Part shown: in pieces, positions 9,650-17,876 of the stretch
Numbering within the stretch: the stretch's first letter is position 1
Layout: each line of letters begins with the position of its first letter
Assembly: GCA_902616645.1 (NCBI GenBank)
Contig: CACMTO010000007.1
Location: forward strand, 1-64,000
Source: an uncultured Pelagibacteraceae bacterium
Lineage (GTDB): Bacteria; Pseudomonadota; Alphaproteobacteria; Pelagibacterales; Pelagibacteraceae
Direction of reading: 5' to 3'
Length of the DNA stretch: 64,000 nucleotides
Program-made: the position numbers and the translations under genes
Notes under the pieces: generated by a model
The model's input: the letters and a program-made list of their open reading frames with translations, nothing else
The model's database searches: none
What the model was told of the DNA's origin: nothing

Positions 9650-10297
9650 TTATTGAATTGTAGTATTATTATACTGATCAAAAGCGTAAGTGTTTAAAAT
9701 TTTAGCAATCTTATCTTTTCGCGTACTTAAATTTTTTGTTTCCAATAAAATTTGTTTTTCCTCAACTGAAAAAGGCGACGCCATTGCAAGTGCATTAATT
9801 GTTTCGTCTAAACTTTGACTTTCTAATGCCTTCCAATTTATTATAAAGCCTCTTTTTTCAAAAAGAGATTTGAGATCTCGGAATATTAATTTTAAATCTG
9901 AAAATTTTAAATTTTCTTTTCTATCCTCTAGATCCCCAATATAATTGTCAAAATTTATTTCACATTCGCGATATTTTTTATTTGATTGAATTTCATTTGT
10001 AATTTGAAATCTAATCAAACCTTTAAGTTCAATTACATATCGACTATCTTCAGTTTCTGAAAAACTTGTTATTTTTCCCATGCAACCAATTTCATATAAT
10101 TGTGGAGTATTATTATCAAGATTGTTTGAATTCTTTGGTTGTATCATACCTATTAGTTTATTCGTTTTCATACTGTCATTTATCATATCAACATATCTTG
10201 GTTCAAAAATATTTAATGGCACGGTAGTCTTTGGGAACACTATAAAGTTGCTTAATGGAAAAACTGCTAATATTTTAGGTAAATTTTCTTTTTTCAT
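9650..10297 (-). CDS. LON N-terminal substrate-binding domain protein
   Basis: This 215-residue protein consists of a LON N-terminal (PUA-like) domain alone, without ATPase or protease. FPLSNFIVFPKTTVPLNIFE at about residues 13-32 followed by PRY is the family signature. Stand-alone versions are common in Alphaproteobacteria and their role is not established; they may bind misfolded proteins or act as adaptors. It converges with the upstream FAD hydroxylase with a 1-bp gap. Confidence 0.88.
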   Translation of the reverse strand: MKKENLPKILAVFPLSNFIVFPKTTVPLNIFEPRYVDMINDSMKTNKLIGMIQPKNSNNLDNNTPQLYEIGCMGKITSFSETEDSRYVIELKGLIRFQITNEIQSNKKYRECEINFDNYIGDLEDRKENLKFSDLKLIFRDLKSLFEKRGFIINWKALESQSLDETINALAMASPFSVEEKQILLETKNLSTRKDKIAKILNTYAFDQYNNTTIQ

Positions 10298-10332
10298 AAT
10301 AATCTTTTAAAATATATCATATTTAATATTGC

Positions 10333-10361
10333 TTGAATTAGAAAAAATGTCTTACTATACT
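10333..10361 (+). promoter_or_regulatory. Probable sigma70-type promoter for tRNA-Gly
   Basis: TTGAAT (10333-10338) and TATACT (10356-10361) are exactly 17 bp apart. The expected transcription start near 10368 is about 5 bp before the mature tRNA 5' end at 10373. Position and spacing make this the best-supported promoter in the window, though it is a visual match only. It may also drive the pterin dehydratase gene that follows 7 bp after the tRNA. Confidence 0.6.
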
Positions 10362-10372
10362 ACATATTGTTT

Positions 10373-10447
10373 GCGGGCATAGCTCAGTGGTAGAGCGTCT
10401 CGTTGCCAACGAGAAGGTCGAGGGTTCGACCCCCTTTGCCCGCTCCA
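10373..10447 (+). tRNA. tRNA-Gly (anticodon GCC)
   Basis: The cloverleaf is complete: acceptor strands GCGGGCA and TGCCCGC pair over 7 bp, the D arm is GCTC/GAGC, the anticodon stem TCTCG/CGAGA encloses the loop TTGCCAA with anticodon GCC, and the T arm GAGGG/CCCTT encloses TTCGACC. The discriminator base is T (10444), and CCA is encoded at 10445-10447. It is the only tRNA I can see in the window. Confidence 0.97.
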
Positions 10448-10454
10448 AGAAATT

Positions 10455-10799
10455 ATGACTGATCTAATTAATAAAAAATGTGTGCCCTGTGAGGGAGGTG
10501 CTATACCCTTTGATATTTCTGAGATTCATAAATATCAAAAAAAAGTTGATGGCTGGAGTCTTGTGAAAAATGATAAAAACGTTTATTTTTTAGAGAAAAA
10601 TTTCTCTTTCAAAAATTTTCTTCAGAGTCAAGATTTCGTAAATAATGTTGGAAAAATTTCTGAAGAGGAAGGACACCATCCTGATATCTCGTTTGGGTGG
10701 GGATATGCAAAAGTGACTATAACCACTCATGCAATTGAAGGATTATCTGAGAATGATTTTATTTTAGCTGCAAAAATAGATAAGAATATCAATGTTTAA
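10455..10799 (+). CDS. Pterin-4a-carbinolamine dehydratase
   Basis: This 114-residue protein matches the PCD/DCoH family, which dehydrates 4a-hydroxytetrahydropterins. The active-site signature EEGHHPDISFGWGYAKV is at about residues 76-92, and the ending EGLSENDFILAAKID is typical. No phenylalanine hydroxylase is nearby, so it may serve another pterin or have a different role. It begins 7 bp after tRNA-Gly and its 3' end overlaps that of purH by 11 bp on the opposite strand. Confidence 0.93.
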   Translation: MTDLINKKCVPCEGGAIPFDISEIHKYQKKVDGWSLVKNDKNVYFLEKNFSFKNFLQSQDFVNNVGKISEEEGHHPDISFGWGYAKVTITTHAIEGLSENDFILAAKIDKNINV

Positions 10800-12324
10800 A
10801 GTGTCTTGTTTTAGAAAAAATAAGCACAGTTCCAGTTTGATTTGCAAATTTTATAATTTCTTTGTCTTTAATAGATCCACCAGGCTGAATAACTGCTGAA
10901 ACACCAGATTGGACTAATTTTTCAATTCCATCTACAAATGGAAAAAATGCATCTGATGCTGCGACGATTTCATTATTTGATTTAAAAAATTTTTTCATTT
11001 TATTGATAGCAATTTTACAACTATCAAGTCTACTTGGTTGTCCTGAACCAATACCAACAGTAGATTTTTCACTTGCAATTACTATTGCGTTAGATTTTAC
11101 ATGTCGACAAACATTTAAGGCAAATATTAAGTTTTCAAATTCTGATTTTGTAGGTTTTTTTTTCGAGACAATTTTAAAATTTTTCTTTGAAAATATTTGT
11201 TTATCCTCCGATTGAATTAGAATAGAATTATTAAAAGAATTGAATTTTAATTTATCATTTATTAAAAAATTAGAAGAATCAATTATTCTTAAATTTCTTT
11301 TTGATTTTAATATTCTGAGAGCATTTTTTTCAAACCCATTAGCTATAATCACTTCAAAAAAAATCTTGTTAATTTCTTTGGAAATAGTTTCTGTAATTTT
11401 AAAATTACATGAAATAATTCCACCAAATGCACTTATGGGATCGCATGCTAATGCAGATTTAAAACTTTTAAGTTTATCTTTAGCCAGAGAAACTCCACAG
11501 GGATTAGCGTGTTTTACAATAACTGTACCTGTATTTTTAGGAAAAGATTTTGAAATTGCCAATGCAGAAAAAATATCATTATAATTATTATAGCTTAGAT
11601 CTTTGCCATGAATTTTTTTAATGACATCATTTTGTGTTTGTGAATAAATAGCGCTTTGTTGGTGAGGGTTTTCACCATATCTTAATCTTTCAACTAAATT
11701 TGCATGAATTATTTTTTTTTGAGGAAAAAAAATTTTAGACTCTCGATTAAAGTAATCTGCAATTAAAGAGTCATAGTATGCAGTCTCAGAAAAAGCTGTT
11801 TGTGACATTCTTTTTCTAAATTCTAAAGTAGTAGATCCTTTATTCTTTTTTAATTGATCTATAAGCTCGGAATATTGCTCGGTAGATGTTATTACAGTAA
11901 CATCATCATAGTTCTTAGCTGCAGCTCTAACCATCGTAGGTCCCCCAATATCAATATTTTCAATAATTTTAGAATGGTTTTTTGTTTGCATAAGATTTTT
12001 TTCAAAAGGATAAAAATTTACTATCACAAGATCAATATTTTCAAAATTATTCTTTTTAAGTTCTACTTGATGTGACTTAAAATTTCTTTTATTAAGAATA
12101 CCAGCATAAATTTTTGGATGCAAAGTTTTTACTCTTCCGTCCAAGATTTCATTAAAATTAGTAAATTTTGAAATTTCTAAACATTTAAATTTAAGTTTTT
12201 GAATTTTTTTAAATGTACCGCCGGAACTGATTAAATTTATTTTGTTTTCTTTTAATGCCTTCAATAAAGGTTTTAAATTAGACTTGTCAGAAACAGAAAT
12301 TAAAGCTGATTTAATTTTTTTCAT
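10789..12324 (-). CDS. purH: Bifunctional AICAR transformylase / IMP cyclohydrolase PurH
   Basis: PurH performs the last two steps of IMP synthesis. The 511-residue protein has the N-terminal cyclohydrolase (MGS-like) domain with SVSDKSN and SSGGTFK, the linking GRVKTLHPKIYAGIL motif, and the C-terminal transformylase domain with VKHANPCGVS and a final DAFFPF...GG segment. It uses the AICAR released by HisF/HisH, also encoded here. It begins 0-1 bp from the heparinase-like gene upstream, so the two are likely cotranscribed with rpe. Confidence 0.97.
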   Translation of the reverse strand: MKKIKSALISVSDKSNLKPLLKALKENKINLISSGGTFKKIQKLKFKCLEISKFTNFNEILDGRVKTLHPKIYAGILNKRNFKSHQVELKKNNFENIDLVIVNFYPFEKNLMQTKNHSKIIENIDIGGPTMVRAAAKNYDDVTVITSTEQYSELIDQLKKNKGSTTLEFRKRMSQTAFSETAYYDSLIADYFNRESKIFFPQKKIIHANLVERLRYGENPHQQSAIYSQTQNDVIKKIHGKDLSYNNYNDIFSALAISKSFPKNTGTVIVKHANPCGVSLAKDKLKSFKSALACDPISAFGGIISCNFKITETISKEINKIFFEVIIANGFEKNALRILKSKRNLRIIDSSNFLINDKLKFNSFNNSILIQSEDKQIFSKKNFKIVSKKKPTKSEFENLIFALNVCRHVKSNAIVIASEKSTVGIGSGQPSRLDSCKIAINKMKKFFKSNNEIVAASDAFFPFVDGIEKLVQSGVSAVIQPGGSIKDKEIIKFANQTGTVLIFSKTRHFKH

Positions 12325-13937
12325 TATATTTTTTTAATTTTCCATTTAATATTTTCAATCTGACTATTCGAAATACCAGTAATAAAAATATTTTGGTTCT
12401 CAGTGTATAAATTTTTATTACCGAAATACAAACCATTATCAATATTTATATCATAATTTTCACATGTAAATTTCCAGCCCTCATTATCTAACTGGATAAA
12501 GATTGATTTATTATCTTGAGTTTTCATTAATTTCACATTTGGCTCAACGTGGAATCTAATATCAAATTTGTAATTATTGTTTGTTTTTTTCTTAATAATT
12601 TTATCTATTCCAATTAAAGTCATCTGATCAGGATAAAACTCAATTTCTCTCTCATGAATTGAACTATATTTCTTTAAATATCCGTCATGTGATGCACAAA
12701 TTTTCCAGAAATTTTTTTCAAAAATAGAATTTTTTTTTACTATCTTTAAACCGTTTTTTACTAATAATGCTTTTGTCATATTAATAAATTTGCAAGAAGA
12801 ATTATCATCAATAACAAGGGTATTTTGTGCTGCCGATGATTTTGAAATATGATTAAGATTCGAGTTATTTTTTTTGTAGTAACCACAATTACTTATTAAT
12901 TTTTTTCCATTTGATAAAATCTCAAAAGATAAGGCTCCTGATTGATAATCTTTTGTATAATCTAGACTTGGAGTAGGACCTACATCCATCGCAATACAAA
13001 TCTTTTTGTCTCGTAATATTATATAACCACCAAGTTCTTGATCTTCATTTTTAAATTTATATCCTAATCTATTTAAATAGTTATCAAATTCATAATTTTT
13101 TGAGATATTATTACCGTTGAATAAAAAATCTGACTCTGAGTTTTTCCAAAAAAAAGCATAACCCTGTCCGAGATAGTAAATAGTTTCATCAATGTGTTCT
13201 GGAATAGTGACTTGAGATTCTTTAAACCATTCACGTATCAATATAAAGTATTTAAGATAAAAGATTAATTGTTTTATATTTCTTGATTTTGGAATTCCAG
13301 AATTATCTAATGTAAGTTTTGTTATTTTCTTTAGCAACGTTGTACCAAAGGATAAGTAATTTTTTTCACTTTTATAGCACAAACCAACTAAAATAATTGA
13401 TGCACAACCAATTATTTTATCTTCTATTTGTTTTGATCTATTAATTTCATTTATAAGGTGATTAGTCTGTTTTTGAATAATCTTATTAAAATTTTCTTTA
13501 TAAGTCAGACTACTATCTGCATAAGTTAAATTATGGCAAGACAACCAAGCAATAATTCTTTTAGCTGTTATATCAAAATTCCAACTTTTACTGTTATATT
13601 TATAATTACTTTTCATCCAATTTGATACAATGGTTTGAGTCGATTTTTTTGATGATTTCAAATCTAAGCTAAAGAACCAATAAAAACTATTAAGAATTCT
13701 ATACTCTTTATCATTCACATTTTTTTCATTCCAGACATTATCTAAAATAAAATCCTCAATTTTAAATTTTTTTTTTTGGTATTTGATCAAAGAGGAAAGT
13801 AAATGAGGACTAGGTTTATAAGCTAGATCTTTAATCTCTATTTTAGAAATTTTTTTATCATAAATATTTGAATTGAGATAAAATTTTCTGAGTTGATTAG
13901 AAATACCCAAAAAAATTTTATTAATATAAAACATCAA
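12324..13937 (-). CDS. Heparinase II/III-like protein
   Basis: This 537-residue protein resembles the heparinase II/III family found next to purH in many Alphaproteobacteria. The N-terminal part (about 1-270) is helical with WKSNYKYNSKSWN-like Trp-rich segments, as in the alpha/alpha toroid. The C-terminal part (about 290-537) is beta-rich, with SGALSFEILSNGKKLISNCG and SSAAQNTLVIDD matching the conserved SHN-T core of the family. No signal peptide is evident. Its substrate is unknown, and a role in cell-envelope glycans is inference. Confidence 0.8.
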   Translation of the reverse strand: MMFYINKIFLGISNQLRKFYLNSNIYDKKISKIEIKDLAYKPSPHLLSSLIKYQKKKFKIEDFILDNVWNEKNVNDKEYRILNSFYWFFSLDLKSSKKSTQTIVSNWMKSNYKYNSKSWNFDITAKRIIAWLSCHNLTYADSSLTYKENFNKIIQKQTNHLINEINRSKQIEDKIIGCASIILVGLCYKSEKNYLSFGTTLLKKITKLTLDNSGIPKSRNIKQLIFYLKYFILIREWFKESQVTIPEHIDETIYYLGQGYAFFWKNSESDFLFNGNNISKNYEFDNYLNRLGYKFKNEDQELGGYIILRDKKICIAMDVGPTPSLDYTKDYQSGALSFEILSNGKKLISNCGYYKKNNSNLNHISKSSAAQNTLVIDDNSSCKFINMTKALLVKNGLKIVKKNSIFEKNFWKICASHDGYLKKYSSIHEREIEFYPDQMTLIGIDKIIKKKTNNNYKFDIRFHVEPNVKLMKTQDNKSIFIQLDNEGWKFTCENYDINIDNGLYFGNKNLYTENQNIFITGISNSQIENIKWKIKKI

Positions 13938-13938
13938 A

Positions 13939-14598
13939 TTATTTTGATTTTAGTAATTCAATATTCTTTTTAATATCTCCATTGTTACTTTTGAAAATAG
14001 TTGTACCTGAGACTAATATATTTACACCTGCATCTATTACAGTTTTTGAGTTATCAAAATTTATTCCCCCATCAATTTCAATATCAAAATTAAGTTTTTT
14101 TTCTATTTGAATTTTTTTTAGTTCTCTAACTTTATTTAAAACTTCTGGCATAAATTTTTGCCCACCAAATCCAGGGTTGACACTCATAATAAGAATTAAA
14201 TCAATTTGATTTAGAAAATTAAGAATAACATCTATCTTTGTTTTTGGGTTTAGAGAAATACCAACTTTTTTTTTGAATTTTTTTATTTCTAAAATAGATA
14301 AGCTTAAATCTTCTGTTGCTTCAGGGTGAATTGTTATGATATCCGCTCCTGCATCAGCATAGTCTTTTATATATTTGTGAACAGGTGAGATCATTAAATG
14401 AACATCAAAAATCATAGATGATTGTTTTTTTAAAGCTTTGATTACTGGCGGACCAATAGTTAGATTTGGTACAAAATGACCATCCATGACGTCTACATGG
14501 ATCATATCTGCACCAGCTTCCTCTAATTTTCTTATTTCATTTCCTAATTGGCTAAAATCAGCTGAAAGTATGGATGGAGATATTTGTATTTTTTTCAT
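13939..14598 (-). CDS. rpe: Ribulose-phosphate 3-epimerase
   Basis: Rpe interconverts ribulose 5-phosphate and xylulose 5-phosphate. This 219-residue TIM barrel has SPSILSADF at the start, HVDVMDGHFVPN at about residues 34-45 with the metal-binding His and Asp, HLMIS, MSVNPGFGGQKF at about 139-150 and DGGIN near 176. All expected catalytic residues are present. It lies one base upstream of the heparinase-like gene in a leftward rpe-heparinase-purH run. Confidence 0.97.
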   Translation of the reverse strand: MKKIQISPSILSADFSQLGNEIRKLEEAGADMIHVDVMDGHFVPNLTIGPPVIKALKKQSSMIFDVHLMISPVHKYIKDYADAGADIITIHPEATEDLSLSILEIKKFKKKVGISLNPKTKIDVILNFLNQIDLILIMSVNPGFGGQKFMPEVLNKVRELKKIQIEKKLNFDIEIDGGINFDNSKTVIDAGVNILVSGTTIFKSNNGDIKKNIELLKSK

Positions 14599-14638
14599 CT
14601 ATTACTAAATTTAATTGTATCAATTTTTAAAATTTTAT

Positions 14639-14983
14639 TTAATTAAAAAATTGATATATTTGCCTCGAAATTTCACTTTCAAGAGGAAAAGATAACATGC
14701 CCATCACTGAATAACCCAAAATCCATGGCATTAAATAAAATCTAATCATAAAAAAAAACCAAGCCACATACAATGGAACTAAAGGTTGAATTATAAAAGT
14801 TGGGGTAATGAATTTAAATAGTTTAATTAATGGGTTCGTAAATTTAACAAAGACTCTCATAAAAAAGAAATGAGAATCTTCTTTCTGGAAAATATTCATT
14901 GCTACTCTCCCAATTAAAGTCCACATTATTACGCCTAAAATGTAGTCAATTATGTAAACTAAGGGATGGAAATTAGCAGACAT
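14639..14983 (-). CDS. YggT-like inner-membrane protein
   Basis: This 114-residue membrane protein has about three hydrophobic helices. The segment NPLIKLFKFITPTFI followed by PLVPLYVAW recalls the YggT family motif in which a Pro-containing loop precedes a helix. Function is unknown; YggT proteins are linked loosely to osmotic tolerance and envelope assembly. A second, clearer YggT member is encoded at 24226-24516. It lies 41 bp upstream of rpe on the same strand. Confidence 0.6.
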   Translation of the reverse strand: MSANFHPLVYIIDYILGVIMWTLIGRVAMNIFQKEDSHFFFMRVFVKFTNPLIKLFKFITPTFIIQPLVPLYVAWFFFMIRFYLMPWILGYSVMGMLSFPLESEISRQIYQFFN

Positions 14984-15015
14984 TCAGAAATTTATATTAG
15001 AAAAAAGATGAAATT

Positions 15016-15043
15016 AAAAGGGGCGAAATTAATCGCCCCTTTT
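15016..15043 (-). terminator. Rho-independent terminator of the symporter operon
   Basis: AAAAGGGGCG (15016-15025) and CGCCCCTTTT (15034-15043) form a perfect 10-bp stem with an 8-nt loop, 10 bp beyond the symporter stop codon. Read leftwards, the stem ends in a run of T. The A-run at the other side means it could work in both directions. It is one of only two obvious GC-rich terminators in the window. Confidence 0.85.
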
Positions 15044-15053
15044 AAAAGATTAT

Positions 15054-16868
15054 TTAGTGTTGTTTTCCAAGGATCGATTTACCAGATGGTACACGAACCT
15101 CATCAACCATTCTCTGCGTAGCAGCGCTTGGCTCAGATGTAGCTAAACTTACAACTACCATTGCAACTAAACTTACGAATGAACCGAAGATACCAAATGT
15201 AAGCTGAGTTATTCCTAAGAAACCGCTTCCACCACTTCTTACCCATATTAGGTAAGCTGCACCAGAAACTAATCCTAAGAACATACCTGCAACGGCACCT
15301 TCTTTGTTAGCTCTCTTCCACCATACACCAAGTACTAATGGGAAGAATAATCCTGACATCGCAAAGTCAAAAGCCCAGATTACTGAACCTAAAATACCTT
15401 GGATCTCAAGAGCTGCGATTGTTGCTCCAGCAAAACCAATTACTACAAGTAGAACCCTTGCAACAACTAGTCTTTTTGCAGTTTCAGCTTTTGGATCGAT
15501 GATCTTGTAATAAACATCGTGTGAAATTGCATTTGCAATTGCTAGAATCAAACCATCAGCTGTTGACATGGCAGCTGCCATACCTCCAGCAGCAACCAGA
15601 CCTGAGATCACATATGGTAATCCAGCTATTTCTGGTGTTGCTAACACAACGGCTTTACCACCCATGAAAAACTCATTTAGTTCAAGAGTTCCATTTCCGT
15701 TAAAGTCGCTTACAAACATTAAGTTTGCTTGGTTCCAGTTTTGATACCAATCTATCGCTTGTACATCAGCTATTGACTTACCAATAATACCTGTTGGTAA
15801 ATTTGGATCTATCAATGACAATTTAGACAGTGTAGCTAACATTGGAGCAGAAGAATAAAGTAGGAAGATAAAGAATAAAGACCATCCTACAGATTTTCTT
15901 GCTGCTTTTACACTTGGAGTAGTGAAATATCTCATCATCACGTGAGGTAACGATGCTGTTCCCATCATCATTGCCAGTGCTAATGAAATAAATGCCCAAG
16001 GCGTAGCGTTAACCGCTGAGTGAGCTTTAGTTATTCCAGCTAACCCTTTTGGTACTGATTTAAGATCAGCAGCTGCATTTTTTACAAATCCATACTGTTG
16101 CTCTAGTTCACCAATTCTAGCTACCTCGTCAGCTAACATAAAGTGTGGGAAGAAACCCGCACCCATTTTGTTACTGATCCAGAATACTGGCAGTAAGTAA
16201 GCTATAATTAGTACAATGTATTGCGCAACTTGTGTCCAAGTTACTCCTCTCATACCACCTAACATTGAACATAGTAAGATACTTACTAATCCAACATATA
16301 CAGCGTATTGAAACGGAATATCCAGAGCAACAGAAGCAATAGTACCAGTAGCGTTAATTTGTGCAGTCACATAGGTAAATGAAGCAACTGTTAAAACAAC
16401 TACCGCCATAAACCTAGATAAGTTACCACCGTATCTTGTTCCAATAAAATCTGGGACTGTGTAACAGCCAAATTTTCTTAGGTAAGGTGCTAACAAAGTT
16501 GCAACTAATACGTAACCACCAGTCCAACCTACAAGTAGTGCCATATAACCATAGCCTTTAAAGTAGATACCACCTGCCATTGCAACGAATGATGCACCAG
16601 ACATCCAGTCTGCTGCAGTAGCCATTCCGTTGAATACAGTTGGCACTTGTCTTCCAGCTACGTAATACGCATCCGCTTGTGCTGTACGTGATAGATAACC
16701 AATTATTGCGTAGATGGCTACTGTAAAAGCAACGAAACAAATTCCGATTGCCTTAGACGTCATACCCATCTGCTCACCAATTGCCATAATGATTATGAAA
16801 GCAAGGAAACCTCCTGTATAGATTCCATAAACCTTAGGCAAATTGTCTATAAAATTACCTTTAATCAT
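15054..16868 (-). CDS. Na+/solute symporter, large subunit (ActP-like, SSS family)
   Basis: This 604-residue permease of the sodium:solute symporter family has about 13 transmembrane helices and conserved segments ATAADWMSGASFVAMAG and LPYVISGLVAAGG followed by MSTADG. It belongs to the subfamily that pairs with a DUF4212 small subunit, encoded just upstream. The segment at about residues 388-399 is a canonical EF-hand loop (DFNGNGTLELNE) set in an extramembrane loop. The nearby acetyl-CoA synthetase makes acetate or another short carboxylate a plausible substrate, but that is inference. Codon use is richer in C-ending codons than its neighbours, suggesting high expression. Confidence 0.9.
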   Translation of the reverse strand: MIKGNFIDNLPKVYGIYTGGFLAFIIIMAIGEQMGMTSKAIGICFVAFTVAIYAIIGYLSRTAQADAYYVAGRQVPTVFNGMATAADWMSGASFVAMAGGIYFKGYGYMALLVGWTGGYVLVATLLAPYLRKFGCYTVPDFIGTRYGGNLSRFMAVVVLTVASFTYVTAQINATGTIASVALDIPFQYAVYVGLVSILLCSMLGGMRGVTWTQVAQYIVLIIAYLLPVFWISNKMGAGFFPHFMLADEVARIGELEQQYGFVKNAAADLKSVPKGLAGITKAHSAVNATPWAFISLALAMMMGTASLPHVMMRYFTTPSVKAARKSVGWSLFFIFLLYSSAPMLATLSKLSLIDPNLPTGIIGKSIADVQAIDWYQNWNQANLMFVSDFNGNGTLELNEFFMGGKAVVLATPEIAGLPYVISGLVAAGGMAAAMSTADGLILAIANAISHDVYYKIIDPKAETAKRLVVARVLLVVIGFAGATIAALEIQGILGSVIWAFDFAMSGLFFPLVLGVWWKRANKEGAVAGMFLGLVSGAAYLIWVRSGGSGFLGITQLTFGIFGSFVSLVAMVVVSLATSEPSAATQRMVDEVRVPSGKSILGKQH

Positions 16869-17128
16869 TAGTCATCCTCCCTTTCAGAAAAACCGAATTC
16901 CTCATCGATTTTTTCTTGTCTATTCGCAAACCAAAAAATTAGGATTACGAAAATTCCAAGAGACCCCTGACAAGTAAACCAATATGTCAGAGGATAACCG
17001 AATGGACCTGTAATAGATTCCATTTCAGCTCCGAATAAGAAGATGCCAATTGAGAATACAAACCAAATTGCTAAAGTCACTAATAGCAACCCTCTGGTTT
17101 TTTCCCAGTGTTGTGCTTGTTTTGACAT
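16868..17128 (-). CDS. Symporter small subunit (DUF4212 family)
   Basis: This 86-residue protein has two transmembrane helices and matches the DUF4212 small partner of SSS-family carboxylate symporters. HWEKTRGLLLVTLAIWF at the start and GFPLTYWF-like GPFGYPLTYWFTCQGS in the middle are typical. Its stop codon shares a base with the start of the large subunit, so the two are coupled. A purine-rich Shine-Dalgarno (GAGAGAGG) precedes the ATG. A TATAAT-like box lies about 45 bp upstream. Confidence 0.88.
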   Translation of the reverse strand: MSKQAQHWEKTRGLLLVTLAIWFVFSIGIFLFGAEMESITGPFGYPLTYWFTCQGSLGIFVILIFWFANRQEKIDEEFGFSEREDD

Positions 17129-17172
17129 TATATACCTCTCTCTTTTAGTTATAACTGGCCAAAACCATACCG

Positions 17173-17178
17173 ATTATA
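17173..17178 (-). promoter_or_regulatory. Putative -10 box for the symporter operon
   Basis: On the minus strand this reads TATAAT, the consensus -10 hexamer, about 45 bp upstream of the small-subunit ATG. The -35 region is weak (TTTAAC or ATTTTA at about the right distance). Further upstream, at 17213-17227, lies an unusual pair of G-runs for such AT-rich DNA. If the weak -35 is real, the promoter probably needs an activator. Confidence 0.4.
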
Positions 17179-17252
17179 AAAGAGATTTAAAGTGTTAAAA
17201 TTGTTCATATTAGGGGGGTTTTTGGGGTATATATTAGGAAAATAGCAGTTTT

Positions 17253-17876
17253 ATGGGAAAATATAAACTTACTTGGAGAGATTTGTCATTAAATGATTTC
17301 AAAATTTATCTTTTTGCTCTTTTTAAGGCCTTTATACCTAAAAAGAAAATTAAAAATTTAGATGAACTTGAAAATTTTATTCAAACAAAATCAGCCTGGG
17401 TATCACAAGTAACTCTTTACGGATATCTGAAGACTAGAATGGGTACAAGATATGTGCTTCATTTTGAAAATGATGAATTTATGTCATCGGTTAATATTGC
17501 TAAGTGGAATATTTACTCTGTTGCTCTCCAGGATTTAACATTATATTCATTTTCATACCTTAAGGCTAAGTTCAATTATCTTGAAGTTAATAAAGCTAAA
17601 GAAATTTTTTACAAAATTCTAGATGATGAAACATCAAATCAGATGCCATTAAATATAATTGAGGAAGCAAAAAAAGAGTTCAATGAAAGATTACAAAATA
17701 TTAATTGGGATCTATATCACGATGACCTTCCTTTTAATCCTAGTGCTTTGTCATTATATAAATGGGCACCAATTGCAGACGAATTAAAAACACTTGATAG
17801 AAAAATTGTATTAAATTCAGTTATTTTAAAATGGGGTGTTGTTAAAAAAGAATTTATCGAAAGATTAAAATTCTAA
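17253..17876 (+). CDS. Conserved hypothetical protein beside acetyl-CoA synthetase
   Basis: I do not recognise the family. The 207-residue protein has no signal peptide or clear membrane helix. It starts with a Trp/Leu-rich segment ([20 protein letters not shown]) and has several aromatic-rich stretches and a mainly helical second half. The gene lies between the divergent symporter operon and the convergent acetyl-CoA synthetase gene, whose end it overlaps by 4 bp. That placement suggests a link to carboxylate uptake or activation, but nothing in the protein itself shows it. Confidence 0.75.
   Translation: MGKYKLTWRDLSLNDFKIYLFALFKAFIPKKKIKNLDELENFIQTKSAWVSQVTLYGYLKTRMGTRYVLHFENDEFMSSVNIAKWNIYSVALQDLTLYSFSYLKAKFNYLEVNKAKEIFYKILDDETSNQMPLNIIEEAKKEFNERLQNINWDLYHDDLPFNPSALSLYKWAPIADELKTLDRKIVLNSVILKWGVVKKEFIERLKF

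Noticed and set aside
15054..17128. Horizontal transfer of the symporter operon because of its richer codon use
   Set aside because: The same shift is seen in the TRAP binding protein. Codon bias of highly expressed native genes explains it better, and no mobile-element traces flank the operon.
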